From the NCBI RefSeq assembly GCF_014651895.1, contig NZ_BMXT01000001.1, positions 744,001 through 808,000 of the forward strand: a DNA stretch of 64,000 bases, written 5' to 3'. Under the pieces are notes generated by a model that was not told the DNA's origin, did no database searches, and saw only the letters and a list, made by a program, of their open reading frames with translations. This DNA is from Rhodanobacter panaciterrae. GTDB lineage: Bacteria; Pseudomonadota; Gammaproteobacteria; Xanthomonadales; Rhodanobacteraceae. Each line of letters opens with the position of its first letter. Positions within the stretch are counted from its first letter, which is position 1. Both the position numbers and the translations under genes were made by a program. Of the stretch, positions 9,806-19,186 are shown piece by piece.

Positions 9806-9821
9806 AAACGAACGGTCGTGC
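9806..9821. promoter_or_regulatory. Candidate TetR operator
   Basis: AACGAACGGTCGTGCT contains ACGA and TCGT in inverted orientation, the form of TetR-family operators (compare ACGAACGGTCGT-type sites). It is 13 bases ahead of the tetR-type start at 9834, so autoregulation is likely. Confidence 0.55.
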
Positions 9822-9833
9822 TATTTTTAGTTA

Positions 9834-10436
9834 ATGACGACCACTACCGCTCCCGGCAAACGCGCCAACACGCGCGAGACCATCCTCGACCACGCCTATG
9901 CGCTGGCCCGCCACGACGGGCTGGAAGGCCTGTCGATCGGCACGCTGGCGGCAGCTGTGGGGATGTCCAAGAGTGGTGTGTTCGCCCATTTCGGTTCGCG
10001 TGAAGAGCTGCAGCTGGCCGTACTTGATGCGGGCGGACAGCGCTTCATGACCACGGTGCTGCTGCCTGCGTTGAAGCAACCGCGTGGTCTGCCACGCCTG
10101 CGAGCCATCGTCGCCAGCTGGTCCGAATGGGTGCGCGAGCATCAAAGCGGCTGTGTGCTGCTTTCCGCGGCCAGCGAATACGATGGACGAAATGGTGCGC
10201 TGCACGATAAGGTGGTTTCACAGCAGGTCGATTGGCGCGGCGGGTTGCAGACGGCCATCGCGCAGGCCGTGACGGAAGGGCAGCTGCGTGCCGATACGGA
10301 TACCGCCCAGCTCGCGTTCGAGATCTACGCACTGATGCTCGGCCTGCACCACGACGCCGGGTTGTTCGGGTTCGACGAGGCCGGCCAACGCGCCGCGCAG
10401 GCCTTCGAGCGTCTCTGGCGCAGCTGGCAAAGCTGA
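9834..10436 (+). CDS. TetR/AcrR family transcriptional repressor
   Basis: A protein of 200 residues. The N-terminal helix-turn-helix is clear: TRETILDHAYALA, then LSIGTLAAAVGMSKSGVFAHF with the recognition helix near residues 43-55. The C-terminal ligand domain resembles the TetR C-terminal class with a Cys-rich pocket (SGCVLLSAAS). An operator-like inverted repeat lies just upstream. The alpha/beta hydrolase gene starts 11 bases after the stop, so the regulator probably controls its own operon with the hydrolase. The inducer is unknown. Confidence 0.88.
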   Translation: MTTTTAPGKRANTRETILDHAYALARHDGLEGLSIGTLAAAVGMSKSGVFAHFGSREELQLAVLDAGGQRFMTTVLLPALKQPRGLPRLRAIVASWSEWVREHQSGCVLLSAASEYDGRNGALHDKVVSQQVDWRGGLQTAIAQAVTEGQLRADTDTAQLAFEIYALMLGLHHDAGLFGFDEAGQRAAQAFERLWRSWQS

Positions 10437-10447
10437 GGAAGACAACC

Positions 10448-11383
10448 ATGTCCTCCAAATCCACCACCGCGATCCATCGTCCCGGTTTCGCCGCCCGCTT
10501 CAAGCTGGGTACCGTGCGTGCCGGTTTTGCTTTTGGCAGCCGGCTGGCGCCGCAGCGCACGGTGAATCGCGCCGCGCAGCTGTTCGCCACCCCGTTCGCC
10601 AGCAGCCGCACTCGTGCGCAGGCCGTGCAGGGCGATGACGAGATGCAGCGCAGCCAGCTTCAGATCAACGGCGAAACCATCGCTACCTATGTCTGGGGCG
10701 ATCCGGTGCTGCAACCCTACGCGTTGCTGGCGCATGGCTGGTCGAGCTTCGGCCTGCGTTTCCTGCCGTGGGTGGCCCGGCTTCGCGCAGAGGGTTTCGC
10801 CGTGGTCACGTTCGACCAGCCGGGGCACGGCTACAGCAGCGGCAAGCTGTGCACCTTGCCGGAATTCACCGAGACCGTGCACGCGATCGGCCAGTACTAC
10901 GGCGAGGCCGCGCTGGCGATTGGCCACTCGCTCGGTGGCGCTGCCATCACTCTGGCGCAGGACCAGGCCTGGCACGCCCGCAAACTGATCCTGGTGGCGC
11001 CCGCCATCGACATGGCCGCCGCCGCGGGTCGCTTCTTTCGTTTCGTGCATCTGGGCGAAAACCTGCGCGAAGCGTTCTACCTGTGGCTGCTGCGCCGCAC
11101 CGGCGTCAGCGTGGAGCAGTTGCAGGTGCATCGTCATCTGCCCGCGCTGGGTGTGCCTGGCCTGATCGTGCACGACCTCGACGACGAGGATGTGCCGTGG
11201 AGCGAGGGTGAGCGTTACGCCCAGTTCTGGCCTGGTGCACGGCTGTTCACCACTGAAGGACTTGGCCACCGCCGCGTGCTGGATGCACCCGAGGTGATCG
11301 ATGCCGCGCTCGCCTTCGTGCGCGGCGGGTCGGTGGGCCAGCGCGTGGTGGGTTCGCTCAACCTGCCATACGGCGTGGCTTAA
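10448..11383 (+). CDS. Alpha/beta hydrolase
   Basis: A protein of 311 residues. ATG 10448 follows GAGGAAG; the longer open frame upstream overlaps the regulator and is not needed. Fold marks: LLAHGW oxyanion region, FDQPGHGYS, the nucleophile elbow GHSLGG, a late acid in LIVHDLDDEDVPW and the catalytic histidine in GLGHRRVL. About 60 N-terminal residues precede the hydrolase core. It forms a two-gene unit with the TetR regulator. It could be an esterase or lipase-like enzyme; the substrate cannot be deduced. Confidence 0.85.
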   Translation: MSSKSTTAIHRPGFAARFKLGTVRAGFAFGSRLAPQRTVNRAAQLFATPFASSRTRAQAVQGDDEMQRSQLQINGETIATYVWGDPVLQPYALLAHGWSSFGLRFLPWVARLRAEGFAVVTFDQPGHGYSSGKLCTLPEFTETVHAIGQYYGEAALAIGHSLGGAAITLAQDQAWHARKLILVAPAIDMAAAAGRFFRFVHLGENLREAFYLWLLRRTGVSVEQLQVHRHLPALGVPGLIVHDLDDEDVPWSEGERYAQFWPGARLFTTEGLGHRRVLDAPEVIDAALAFVRGGSVGQRVVGSLNLPYGVA

Positions 11384-11426
11384 AGCCTCGGTTGGCGCAC
11401 AACAATCTGCACGCCATGGCGGGGCG

Positions 11427-11461
11427 GCAGCGCCCGTCCTGACCCAACGGACGGGCGCTGC
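11427..11461. terminator. Hairpin between convergent genes
   Basis: Arms GCAGCGCCCGTCC and GGACGGGCGCTGC (13 bp, 9-nt loop) lie between the hydrolase stop (11383) and the convergent TonB-like stop (11468). No T-run, but position and stem strength fit a shared terminator. Confidence 0.6.
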
Positions 11462-11467
11462 AGCGTG

Positions 11468-12310
11468 TCAGCTGTGGTTGAGCGGGGAGAGCAGGGTAGG
11501 GCCTGCGCCGTCGGTCTGCACGCTATCGTCGACGAGAGCGTCGGCTGCGTTCATGTCGGGCTTGTCGACCCAGGGCGCCGGTGTATACGGCCCGGGGATG
11601 TAGCTCACCCAGGTGCGATTGGGTTGGGGCGCATTGACTACATTCAATGTGTAGTTGACAGGAACATGCGCGGTCCAGCTGTCCTGCTTTGCCAGCGGTC
11701 CCGTCGTTGGGATCGCGTAGCTCCACTGGCGCGCCGCCTTGAGGGCCGACTCGGCCAGGATCGCGCGATATTGCTTGATTATGCGATCAGGGCCGGTGTT
11801 GCCGAGGTTGACCTGTTCGGCGGTGGCATCGACCACGTGACCGCTGCGATCCACGCGCAACGCTAGGTACACCGTTCCCTGCACGCGGCCGCGTACTGCT
11901 GCCTCGGGATATCGCGGCGGGATTCTCTTGTTTTCCTCGGTAGTGTGCAGCGTATCGGTGGAATCCGTGCTGCTGTCGCCGAACGTGGCGCCCTTGATGC
12001 GCGCACTGTAGTTGCCGTCGGATGTCTTCTTGAGCACGACCCGGACATGCATGCTGCTCTTGGCGACCACGGGTTCGTCATGGCGCAGCACGGGGTGGAA
12101 TCGCCACTGCAATGCAGCGTTGCGCACCAGGTCCGCGATGGGCTGCCCGTACTTGGCCGCGTCGTCGATGACCGCAGTCTGCACCGTGCCGTCCTTCGCG
12201 AGCACGATGGTTCCACTGACGACGGCAGAGGACTCGATATCCTCGATGGAGCTGGCCTGGGCGGTCATCGTCGCCATGGCGAGAAGTGCGCCGAGCATTG
12301 CTTTCTTCAT
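11468..12310 (-). CDS. TonB C-terminal domain protein (energy transducer-like)
   Basis: A protein of 280 residues. ATG 12310 (MKKAMLGALL) starts a signal peptide and has AAGGGGAA upstream; the longer frame is a shadow. Residues about 25-120 form one beta-rich segment, and residues about 127-215 carry the TonB_C signature PPRYPEAAVRGRVQG followed by a VDxxGxV motif. It lacks the cytoplasmic anchor and the Pro-rich spanning region of true TonB, so it is more likely a periplasmic protein that uses the TonB_C fold. No ExbB/ExbD is nearby. Confidence 0.7.
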   Translation of the reverse strand: MKKAMLGALLAMATMTAQASSIEDIESSAVVSGTIVLAKDGTVQTAVIDDAAKYGQPIADLVRNAALQWRFHPVLRHDEPVVAKSSMHVRVVLKKTSDGNYSARIKGATFGDSSTDSTDTLHTTEENKRIPPRYPEAAVRGRVQGTVYLALRVDRSGHVVDATAEQVNLGNTGPDRIIKQYRAILAESALKAARQWSYAIPTTGPLAKQDSWTAHVPVNYTLNVVNAPQPNRTWVSYIPGPYTPAPWVDKPDMNAADALVDDSVQTDGAGPTLLSPLNHS

Positions 12311-12684
12311 GCGTGCTTTCCCCTTGTGAGGTTGCGTGAACTCAATCAGTCCTGCGCGGCATGCGGGCCAGTGGGACCCGATGGGGCCGGTGCCCGAGCC
12401 GCTTTCGGCAGCCATGCTCCCGTTTGCGCCGCGCTCGACAACGCCATCCCGGTCATGGTGGCTCGCTCTGCCTTTTCGTGACTTCCCCTAGGCGGGCATC
12501 CGATGGATGCCGCATCGTCGGCGTCGAGTATGCAAGCAAACTGTGGCTTGCGTAAGCCAGTCCGGGTGTGTCCGAATTCCGTCGAGATCATCGCGTCCAT
12601 ACGCTCCGGTACGCGCAGCAGCAAACCCTTGGCACCGATCCCCATTAGAATCGACAAGTTCAAGCACACGATGCCGGAGTTGCC
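12311..12684. other. Divergent intergenic region upstream of icmF
   Basis: This 374-bp stretch holds the divergent control regions of the TonB-like gene and icmF. GGAG at 12672-12675 serves icmF. I looked for a cobalamin riboswitch ahead of the B12 enzyme and did not recognise one. No gene seen. Confidence 0.5.
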
Positions 12685-15600
12685 ATGAGTTCCCCCGCCA
12701 AGCACGTTCCCGCCGGCGCCACGCAGGCTGAAGCCACGCCGCTGCGTTTCGTTACCGCCGCCAGCCTGTTCGATGGCCACGACGCGGCGATCAACATCAT
12801 GCGCCGCATCATCCAGTCGCAGGGCGCGGAGGTGATCCACCTCGGCCACAACCGCTCGGTGGAAGACGTGGTGCGCGCCGCGCTGCAGGAAGACGCCGAC
12901 GCGATCGCGCTGTCGTCCTACCAGGGCGGCCACGTCGAGTACTTCAAGTACATGGTCGACATGCTGAAGGAGCGCGGCGCCGGCCACATCCGCGTGTTCG
13001 GCGGCGGCGGCGGCACCATCACGCCGGAAGAGATCAAGGAGCTGCAGGCCTACGGCGTCGAGCGCATCTACCACCCGAACGACGGTATGAAGCTCGGTCT
13101 CACCGAGATGATCGAGGACGTGATGCATCGCGCCGGTTCGGCCGCGATCAAGCGCGCCGAATCCGAAACCAGCGCCGTACCCAAGGTCGACATCGACGAC
13201 GAAATCTCGATCGGCCACATGCTCTCGGCGATCGAGGAAGGCAAGCTCAGCGACGCGGAACTCGAACACCAGCGCAAGCAGTGGAAGCTCGCCGGCAAGC
13301 ACACACCTGTGCTCGGCCTCACCGGAACCGGCGGCGCCGGCAAGTCGTCGGTGGTGGACGAACTGCTGCTGCGCTTCCTGCACGCGTTCCCGCAGATGCG
13401 CATTGCCGTGCTCGCGGTCGATCCCACGCGTCGCCGTTCCGGTGGCGCGCTGCTCGGCGACCGCATCCGCATGAACTCACTGCGCAGCCATCGCGTCTAC
13501 ATGCGCTCAATGGCCACCCGCCGCCAGCACGCCGCCACCAGCATCGTGCTGCACGACTGCATCGATTTCCTGAAGAGCCAGCCGTACGACCTCGTCATCG
13601 TCGAAACCGCCGGCATCGGCCAGAGCGATTCGGAGATCGTCGACCTGGTCGACTTCCCGGTCTACGTGATGACCAGCGAATACGGCGCCGCCAGCCAGCT
13701 CGAGAAGATCGACATGATCGACTACGCCGAGCTCGTGGTGCTCAACAAGTTCGACAAGCGCGGCGCCGAAGACGCGCTGCGCGACGTGCGCAAGCAGTGG
13801 AAGCGCAACCGCACCGCCTTCACCCTGAAAGACGAAGACGTGCCGGTGTATCCCACCATCGCCAGCCAGTTCAACGATCCGGGCGTGACCTGGATGTTCT
13901 CGAACCTGTGCCGCCTGATGCGCGACAAGCTCAAGCTGCCGGAAGAGAAATGGTCGCCGCAGCTCGACACCACCCTGAAATCGCCGCGCGCCACCGTGCT
14001 GATTCCCGGCTCGCGCGTGCGCTACCTCGCCGAGATCGCCGAGCAGGGTCGCAGCATCAACAGCGGCATCGAGCACCAGGCCGTCTACGCCAGCAAGGCG
14101 CAGCACTACTACGAAGCGCTGAAGGAACTGGGCGACGACAAGCTGCCGCGCGCACTCGACCTGTATCACAGCGTCGACCTGCACGCCGAAGGCGACCGCT
14201 CGTTGATCACCCTGCGCCAACGCTACAACGCCGCGCTGAAAGAACTCAGCCACGAAGCCATCCACCAGCTGCGCGAGTGGCCGGCGCTGTACAAGTCGGT
14301 CACCGCCGACGTCAACGAATACAAGGTGCGCGACAAGGTCATCCGCGTCGAGAACTACCGCGACTCGCTCAGCCACCAGAAGATTCCGAAAGTGGCGCCG
14401 CCGAAGTCGAAGGACTGGGGCGAGCTGGTCAGCTTCCTCGGTCGCGAGAACCTGCCGGGCCATTACCCGTACACCGGCGGCGTGTATCCGTATCGCCGCA
14501 GCGGTGAGGATCCCACCCGCATGTTCGCCGGCGAAGGCACGCCCGAGCGCACCAACCGCCGCTTCCACTACCTCAGCCAGGGCGGCGCCGCCACGCGTCT
14601 GTCCACTGCGTTCGACTCGGTCACGCTGTACGGCGAAGACCCCGCGCCGCGTCCGGACATCTTCGGCAAGATCGGCAACTCCGGCGTCAACATCGCCACC
14701 CTGGACGACATGAAGAAGCTGTACTCCGGCTTCGACCTCAGCGCGCCCAGCACCTCCGTCTCCATGACCATCAACGGCCCCGCACCGATGATCCTGGCGA
14801 TGTTCATGAACACCGCGATCGACCAGAACGTCGAGAAGTACCTGCGCGCAGACGACGCCCGCTGGGCCGCCGCCGAAAAGAAGATCGCCGCGATCTACAA
14901 GAATGTGCAGCGCCCGCAATACCACGGTGAACTGCCCAAGGGTAACGAAGGCCTGGGCCTGGGCCTGCTCGGCGTCTCCGGCGATGAGCTGGTGGATGCG
15001 GAAACCTACGCGCGCATCAAGACGGAAACCCTGCAGGCGGTGCGCGGCACCGTGCAGGCCGACATCTTCAAGGAAGACCAGGCGCAGAACACCTGCATCT
15101 TCAGCACCGAATTCGCGCTGCGCATGATGGGCGACATCCAGCAGTACTTTGTCGACAACAAGGTGCGCAACTTCTACTCGGTGTCGATCTCCGGATATCA
15201 CATCGCCGAAGCGGGCGCGAACCCGATCAGCCAGCTCGCCTTCACCCTGAGCAACGGCTTCACCATCGTCGAGTACTACCTCGCGCGCGGCATGAGCGTG
15301 GACGACTTCGCGCCCAACCTCAGCTTCTTCTTCTCCAACGGCATGGACCCGGAATACACCGTCATCGGTCGCGTCGCCCGCCGCATCTGGGCGCGCGCCA
15401 TGCGCGAGCGCTACGGCGCCAGCGCACGCAGCCAGATGATGAAGTACCACATCCAGACCTCCGGCCGTTCGCTGCACGCGCAGGAAATCCAGTTCAACGA
15501 CATCCGCACCACGCTGCAGGCGATGTACGCGCTGTTCGACAACTGCAACAGCTTGCACACCAACGCCTACGACGAAGCCATCACCACGCCCACCGAAGAA

Positions 15601-16146
15601 AGCGTGCGCCGCGCCGTGGCGATCCAGATGATCATCAACAAGGAACTGGGCCTCAACTTCAACGAGAATCCGTGGCAGGGCAGCTACGTCGTCGACGTGA
15701 TCACCGACCTGGTGGAAGAAGCCGTGTACAAGGAGTTCGAGGCGATCAGCGAGCGTGGTGGCGTGCTCGGCGCGATGGACACCATGTACCAGCGCGGCAA
15801 GATCCAGGAAGAGTCGATGTACTACGAGCACAAGAAACACGACGGCTCGCTGCCACTGATCGGCGTCAACACCTTCCTGCCGAAAGACCACGGCGGCGAG
15901 ATCGCCACCGAGATCGAACTGATCCGTTCCACCGAAGAAGAGAAGGGCCAGCAGATAGCCAACGTGAAGCGCTACGGCGAGGCACGCAATGCGCTGGCGT
16001 CAGACAGTCTCAAGGTGCTGCAGGTGACGGCGCGTGATCGACGCAATGTGTTCGAGCAGCTGATCGAGGCGGTGAAGTACAACTCGCTGGGGCAGATCTC
16101 GCATGCGCTATATGACGTGGGCGGGGAGTATCGGCGGAATATGTAG
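12685..16146 (+). CDS. icmF: Fused isobutyryl-CoA mutase IcmF (B12-dependent)
   Basis: A protein of 1153 residues with the order diagnostic for IcmF: B12-binding domain (about 20-150, DGH with H32 as lower axial ligand), MeaB-like G-protein chaperone (about 200-430; P-loop GTGGAGKS at 214-221, NKFD at 354-357), then a mutase barrel (about 560-1140). It interconverts isobutyryl-CoA and n-butyryl-CoA and loads its own cofactor. The substrate-specificity positions are F614 in RMFAGEG and Q801 in EDQAQNT, matching isobutyryl-CoA mutase rather than the Tyr/Arg of methylmalonyl-CoA mutase. Start ATG has GGAG upstream. It complements the nearby branched-chain dehydrogenases. It ends 21 bases before the convergent RT-nitrilase gene. 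Confidence 0.95.
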   Translation: MSSPAKHVPAGATQAEATPLRFVTAASLFDGHDAAINIMRRIIQSQGAEVIHLGHNRSVEDVVRAALQEDADAIALSSYQGGHVEYFKYMVDMLKERGAGHIRVFGGGGGTITPEEIKELQAYGVERIYHPNDGMKLGLTEMIEDVMHRAGSAAIKRAESETSAVPKVDIDDEISIGHMLSAIEEGKLSDAELEHQRKQWKLAGKHTPVLGLTGTGGAGKSSVVDELLLRFLHAFPQMRIAVLAVDPTRRRSGGALLGDRIRMNSLRSHRVYMRSMATRRQHAATSIVLHDCIDFLKSQPYDLVIVETAGIGQSDSEIVDLVDFPVYVMTSEYGAASQLEKIDMIDYAELVVLNKFDKRGAEDALRDVRKQWKRNRTAFTLKDEDVPVYPTIASQFNDPGVTWMFSNLCRLMRDKLKLPEEKWSPQLDTTLKSPRATVLIPGSRVRYLAEIAEQGRSINSGIEHQAVYASKAQHYYEALKELGDDKLPRALDLYHSVDLHAEGDRSLITLRQRYNAALKELSHEAIHQLREWPALYKSVTADVNEYKVRDKVIRVENYRDSLSHQKIPKVAPPKSKDWGELVSFLGRENLPGHYPYTGGVYPYRRSGEDPTRMFAGEGTPERTNRRFHYLSQGGAATRLSTAFDSVTLYGEDPAPRPDIFGKIGNSGVNIATLDDMKKLYSGFDLSAPSTSVSMTINGPAPMILAMFMNTAIDQNVEKYLRADDARWAAAEKKIAAIYKNVQRPQYHGELPKGNEGLGLGLLGVSGDELVDAETYARIKTETLQAVRGTVQADIFKEDQAQNTCIFSTEFALRMMGDIQQYFVDNKVRNFYSVSISGYHIAEAGANPISQLAFTLSNGFTIVEYYLARGMSVDDFAPNLSFFFSNGMDPEYTVIGRVARRIWARAMRERYGASARSQMMKYHIQTSGRSLHAQEIQFNDIRTTLQAMYALFDNCNSLHTNAYDEAITTPTEESVRRAVAIQMIINKELGLNFNENPWQGSYVVDVITDLVEEAVYKEFEAISERGGVLGAMDTMYQRGKIQEESMYYEHKKHDGSLPLIGVNTFLPKDHGGEIATEIELIRSTEEEKGQQIANVKRYGEARNALASDSLKVLQVTARDRRNVFEQLIEAVKYNSLGQISHALYDVGGEYRRNM

Positions 16147-16167
16147 GGCGTGCATGTAAACCCTTTT

Positions 16168-19140
16168 CTATTTTCGCATAGGTGATTTTTTATAGCCTAT
16201 TGGCCACGGCTTAAAGGGTTTGCCGGGCGGCCGGGTCGCGCTCTGATATTTTCTTAGCGCGCGATAATCAATTTTTGCAGAAACAAAAAAGTCGTTTGTC
16301 CCACCCTTGATTCGGATTAGGTCCCGCTCGTAGTCAATTTTTCGGGGTACTCGTATCCGGCTATCACCGTAAGTTCGGTTATTAACCTGGATAACATAAG
16401 AGTGTAGATCGAGAGCGGTGGATTCAACTAGCGAACCAAAAGTCTCAGTATCTGGGTTCCACTCGAGAACAAACAAAGCGTCTATATGTCCTTGGTAGTG
16501 AATTCTATTTTCGAGGGAAGTCAAATCACTGCACAGAAGAACCCCAAAAAAGAAGTCTCCATGGACGTATATTGCACGCGCGCTATCTAGATCATTTGCG
16601 CCGGATAGCGGCGGTCCGCCGGCAGCTTTAATTAGCTTCGCCTCATTGTGCGCAGGGAGAATTTTCTGTTGCTTTATCCAGACAGATGCTGAATACCCGG
16701 GCCAGTTGGTGGTTAGCGATAAGAAAGCATCACTAACCATTTTGGGTTTCTTAGTGATTTTGTCTTTAGAATGTTCGTATTCTAGACCACAAATAAAAGA
16801 TATTCCCTTTTGGGCAAGCTTTTGAGCGGCACTATGCGCCCATCGAGCAGGCACGCTGCATTCTGGAAGGACGATATAAGTTGGTCTGACTTCATCTACT
16901 AAAATTTTATTTATTAAAGATTTAAATTTTTTGTATCTCTCATAGGATAGGTCGTGGCGGTTATTCACGCTCGCCTCCCACTGCGCATCAGTGGTTTCCC
17001 AGCTAGTAATAGTAACAACTAGATCTTTGCTGTGGCGTTTCGGGATTAAGACATGATCGGGTGAATCTGGGGGCTGCAAAACCTCCAGATTGGGCGATTT
17101 AAATCGCGCTATTCTGGCGCCGCGAAGCGCAAATATCGCGGCTTCTAGTAGCCTCGAGCGTTTGATAAGGCTTGGTGCTACTAGCGTAATTTCTGCGATC
17201 GACAATGGCCTGGTAGGAAAGACTAGAGCCGGCCACCACGGCTCCGGTAGCTGCGCTGCTTTTCTGAAGTTGCGAATCGCACCTAAACGCAGCGCCCTCC
17301 TAATCTCCAGCTGTTTGGGCACCAGCGGCGGGTTGACGTCTTTTTGAGTGCTCGTTAGCCAATGCTCGCGATAAGATCGGCGGCCCCAGTCTGCTAACAA
17401 GTATCTTTTCGAAATACCTCTGGCTTGTTCGATAGTTCGTGGTGCTCGGACTGCACTTATCAATGCAACTGCTTTTAGACAAGTGAGATAATTCTGGTTG
17501 AAGGGAAAACGAGCGACGGTGGAAGCTTGAATCGCCACCTGGGAAAAAGCTTGCGCGTAATACTGCAGACATAGCTCAAACTCTGTCGCCTTCTCAGAAC
17601 CAGCAGTGCTAGTCTCTTTTAAAACTCTAACCACGTTGACGAAGTTCTGAATGAAGATGTCCGCATCAGAGTAGTCTCGACACGCTACCATTAACCCAAA
17701 TACTCGATGGCTGTAGCTGAAGAATTCGAAGAAGCCTATAGGTGTAATTACGTGACGCTGCACTATGCCGTAGAATTTTTTTCTGAGTGAACGCCATTCG
17801 ATTGGCTTCAAATCTCTGGCATAGGATTCAACGTCCCTCAACAAAAGAGAAAATCCCAGTCTTTTAATTGAGACGACGTCTGCCTTGCGTAGAGCGTCTG
17901 CTACAAGACTTGCGTTCGGCGTTGCGAGAAGAGACTGCGCGACCATCTCCGTACTGCTTTCCGGGAGCTCTGGAAGCAATCTATGCTCGCTCGACTGGAC
18001 GCGAATATGCTCTGAGATATTTTTAATTAAATCTAGTCCGGAGGCTCCGTCGAGATTGAATATGCGCTGCTTCTTCGAACTGAAGATGATGCTCGACTTA
18101 TGGGCGTAATCCAAGTTTACGGCTATATCTTTTCCAGTTATTCGAAGAAGATTTGGCATGCATGACGTAATCCATGTCATAACTTCCTCAGACGAGCTAA
18201 AGTCGGTATGTGATTCGATAACAAGAAAAATGTCGTCTACGTATCTTCCATAATACAAAGGCTTCAACCGCTTTACGATTTCGTCGTCAAACTCTTTCAA
18301 TAAGACATTTGATATCACTTTTGAAGCTGAAAGACCTACGGGCAGCGACGAATCGGTAGGCGACGAATTTGGCAGGGACGCCTGATGCCATGTATGAATC
18401 GCTTTTTGCAGATTTTTTGTAAATTCGTACTGATTACTATTTAAATTTAAGCCTATCTTTTTAAGAAAAACTGGGTCGGTCAGAAATTCGGGGTTTATTT
18501 GATGGTAAAAACTCTTGGCGTCCATCGTTATTGCAATAATTTTTTTATCTTCGAGCAGCGCCTCGCGCATTATTGTCAAACCCTTTTCTCGCCAAGCCTT
18601 ATACGCCGAATAATAGGGTGTAAAGAGGCCGTTTGCGTCAAGGTTTAGTGCGTGATCGAAACCGATGCGTCTCAGTCTGTTCCCATACGAACAGAAACTG
18701 CTCAATTTTTCGTCGTATAGATGTCCGACTCGAATTATCCAAAGCGCAGATATTATTTGCATATCTACGGTTGGCGAGATGACCAATCTAAACGACGCAT
18801 TAAAGCGCGTAAATCCGTTTGCTTGATATTTTTGCACCCAATCTTTTTCAGCATTGGAGGTGCTAAAGTGTGATTTTGATTCCTGCTCGTTAGCGTTACT
18901 GTTTTCGTGATCAACGCTTTTTGGGCAATACAAATGCGACCCTATTCGCAACGGATTTGTGGTCCATTTTGAGCCATTTTTATTGAGTTCGGCTTTCAGT
19001 TTTCTTAAATTGACGGCGAGTTCGCGTTCGTATTCAACAAAAGCATTTGCGGTGAAGTGCGAGCTTTCGTAGAAAGCGTCTGCTTTGGCTTTTTTATATG
19101 CTTGATAGAGTTCGACTAATTTGAACACGAGTTCACCCAC
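16168..19140 (-). CDS. Defence-type reverse transcriptase fused to nitrilase (DRT1/UG1-like)
   Basis: A protein of 990 residues from GTG 19140; no earlier start exists because a stop lies 12 codons upstream. The RT palm is clear: motif A ITMDAKSFY with D207, then a VGLSASKVISN segment, and YVDD at 300-303. A helical region (about 400-640) links to a C-terminal carbon-nitrogen hydrolase domain with the triad E760 (LPEC), K826 (IKQQK) and C870 (LLCSD); spacings 66 and 44 fit nitrilases. RT plus nitrilase is the layout of UG1 (DRT type 1) defence proteins; UG5 is an alternative. The gene is AT-rich (a sampled line has 37% G+C against 70% in icmF), so it was acquired. It likely mediates abortive or replication-blocking phage defence (family knowledge). 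Confidence 0.85.
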   Translation of the reverse strand: MGELVFKLVELYQAYKKAKADAFYESSHFTANAFVEYERELAVNLRKLKAELNKNGSKWTTNPLRIGSHLYCPKSVDHENSNANEQESKSHFSTSNAEKDWVQKYQANGFTRFNASFRLVISPTVDMQIISALWIIRVGHLYDEKLSSFCSYGNRLRRIGFDHALNLDANGLFTPYYSAYKAWREKGLTIMREALLEDKKIIAITMDAKSFYHQINPEFLTDPVFLKKIGLNLNSNQYEFTKNLQKAIHTWHQASLPNSSPTDSSLPVGLSASKVISNVLLKEFDDEIVKRLKPLYYGRYVDDIFLVIESHTDFSSSEEVMTWITSCMPNLLRITGKDIAVNLDYAHKSSIIFSSKKQRIFNLDGASGLDLIKNISEHIRVQSSEHRLLPELPESSTEMVAQSLLATPNASLVADALRKADVVSIKRLGFSLLLRDVESYARDLKPIEWRSLRKKFYGIVQRHVITPIGFFEFFSYSHRVFGLMVACRDYSDADIFIQNFVNVVRVLKETSTAGSEKATEFELCLQYYAQAFSQVAIQASTVARFPFNQNYLTCLKAVALISAVRAPRTIEQARGISKRYLLADWGRRSYREHWLTSTQKDVNPPLVPKQLEIRRALRLGAIRNFRKAAQLPEPWWPALVFPTRPLSIAEITLVAPSLIKRSRLLEAAIFALRGARIARFKSPNLEVLQPPDSPDHVLIPKRHSKDLVVTITSWETTDAQWEASVNNRHDLSYERYKKFKSLINKILVDEVRPTYIVLPECSVPARWAHSAAQKLAQKGISFICGLEYEHSKDKITKKPKMVSDAFLSLTTNWPGYSASVWIKQQKILPAHNEAKLIKAAGGPPLSGANDLDSARAIYVHGDFFFGVLLCSDLTSLENRIHYQGHIDALFVLEWNPDTETFGSLVESTALDLHSYVIQVNNRTYGDSRIRVPRKIDYERDLIRIKGGTNDFFVSAKIDYRALRKYQSATRPPGKPFKPWPIGYKKSPMRK

Positions 19141-19186
19141 GGCAAATATTTCTTGGTAACAAAGGAGGCAGGGTTAGTCATTGCAA

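Noticed and set aside
12311-12684. Cobalamin riboswitch ahead of icmF
   Set aside because: I looked for a B12 box and the long conserved core and could not recognise either in the 374-bp region.
13507-15891. Long antisense open frame (794 codons) inside icmF
   Set aside because: IcmF motifs on the plus strand are unmistakable; the antisense translation is low-complexity His/Val/Ala-rich.
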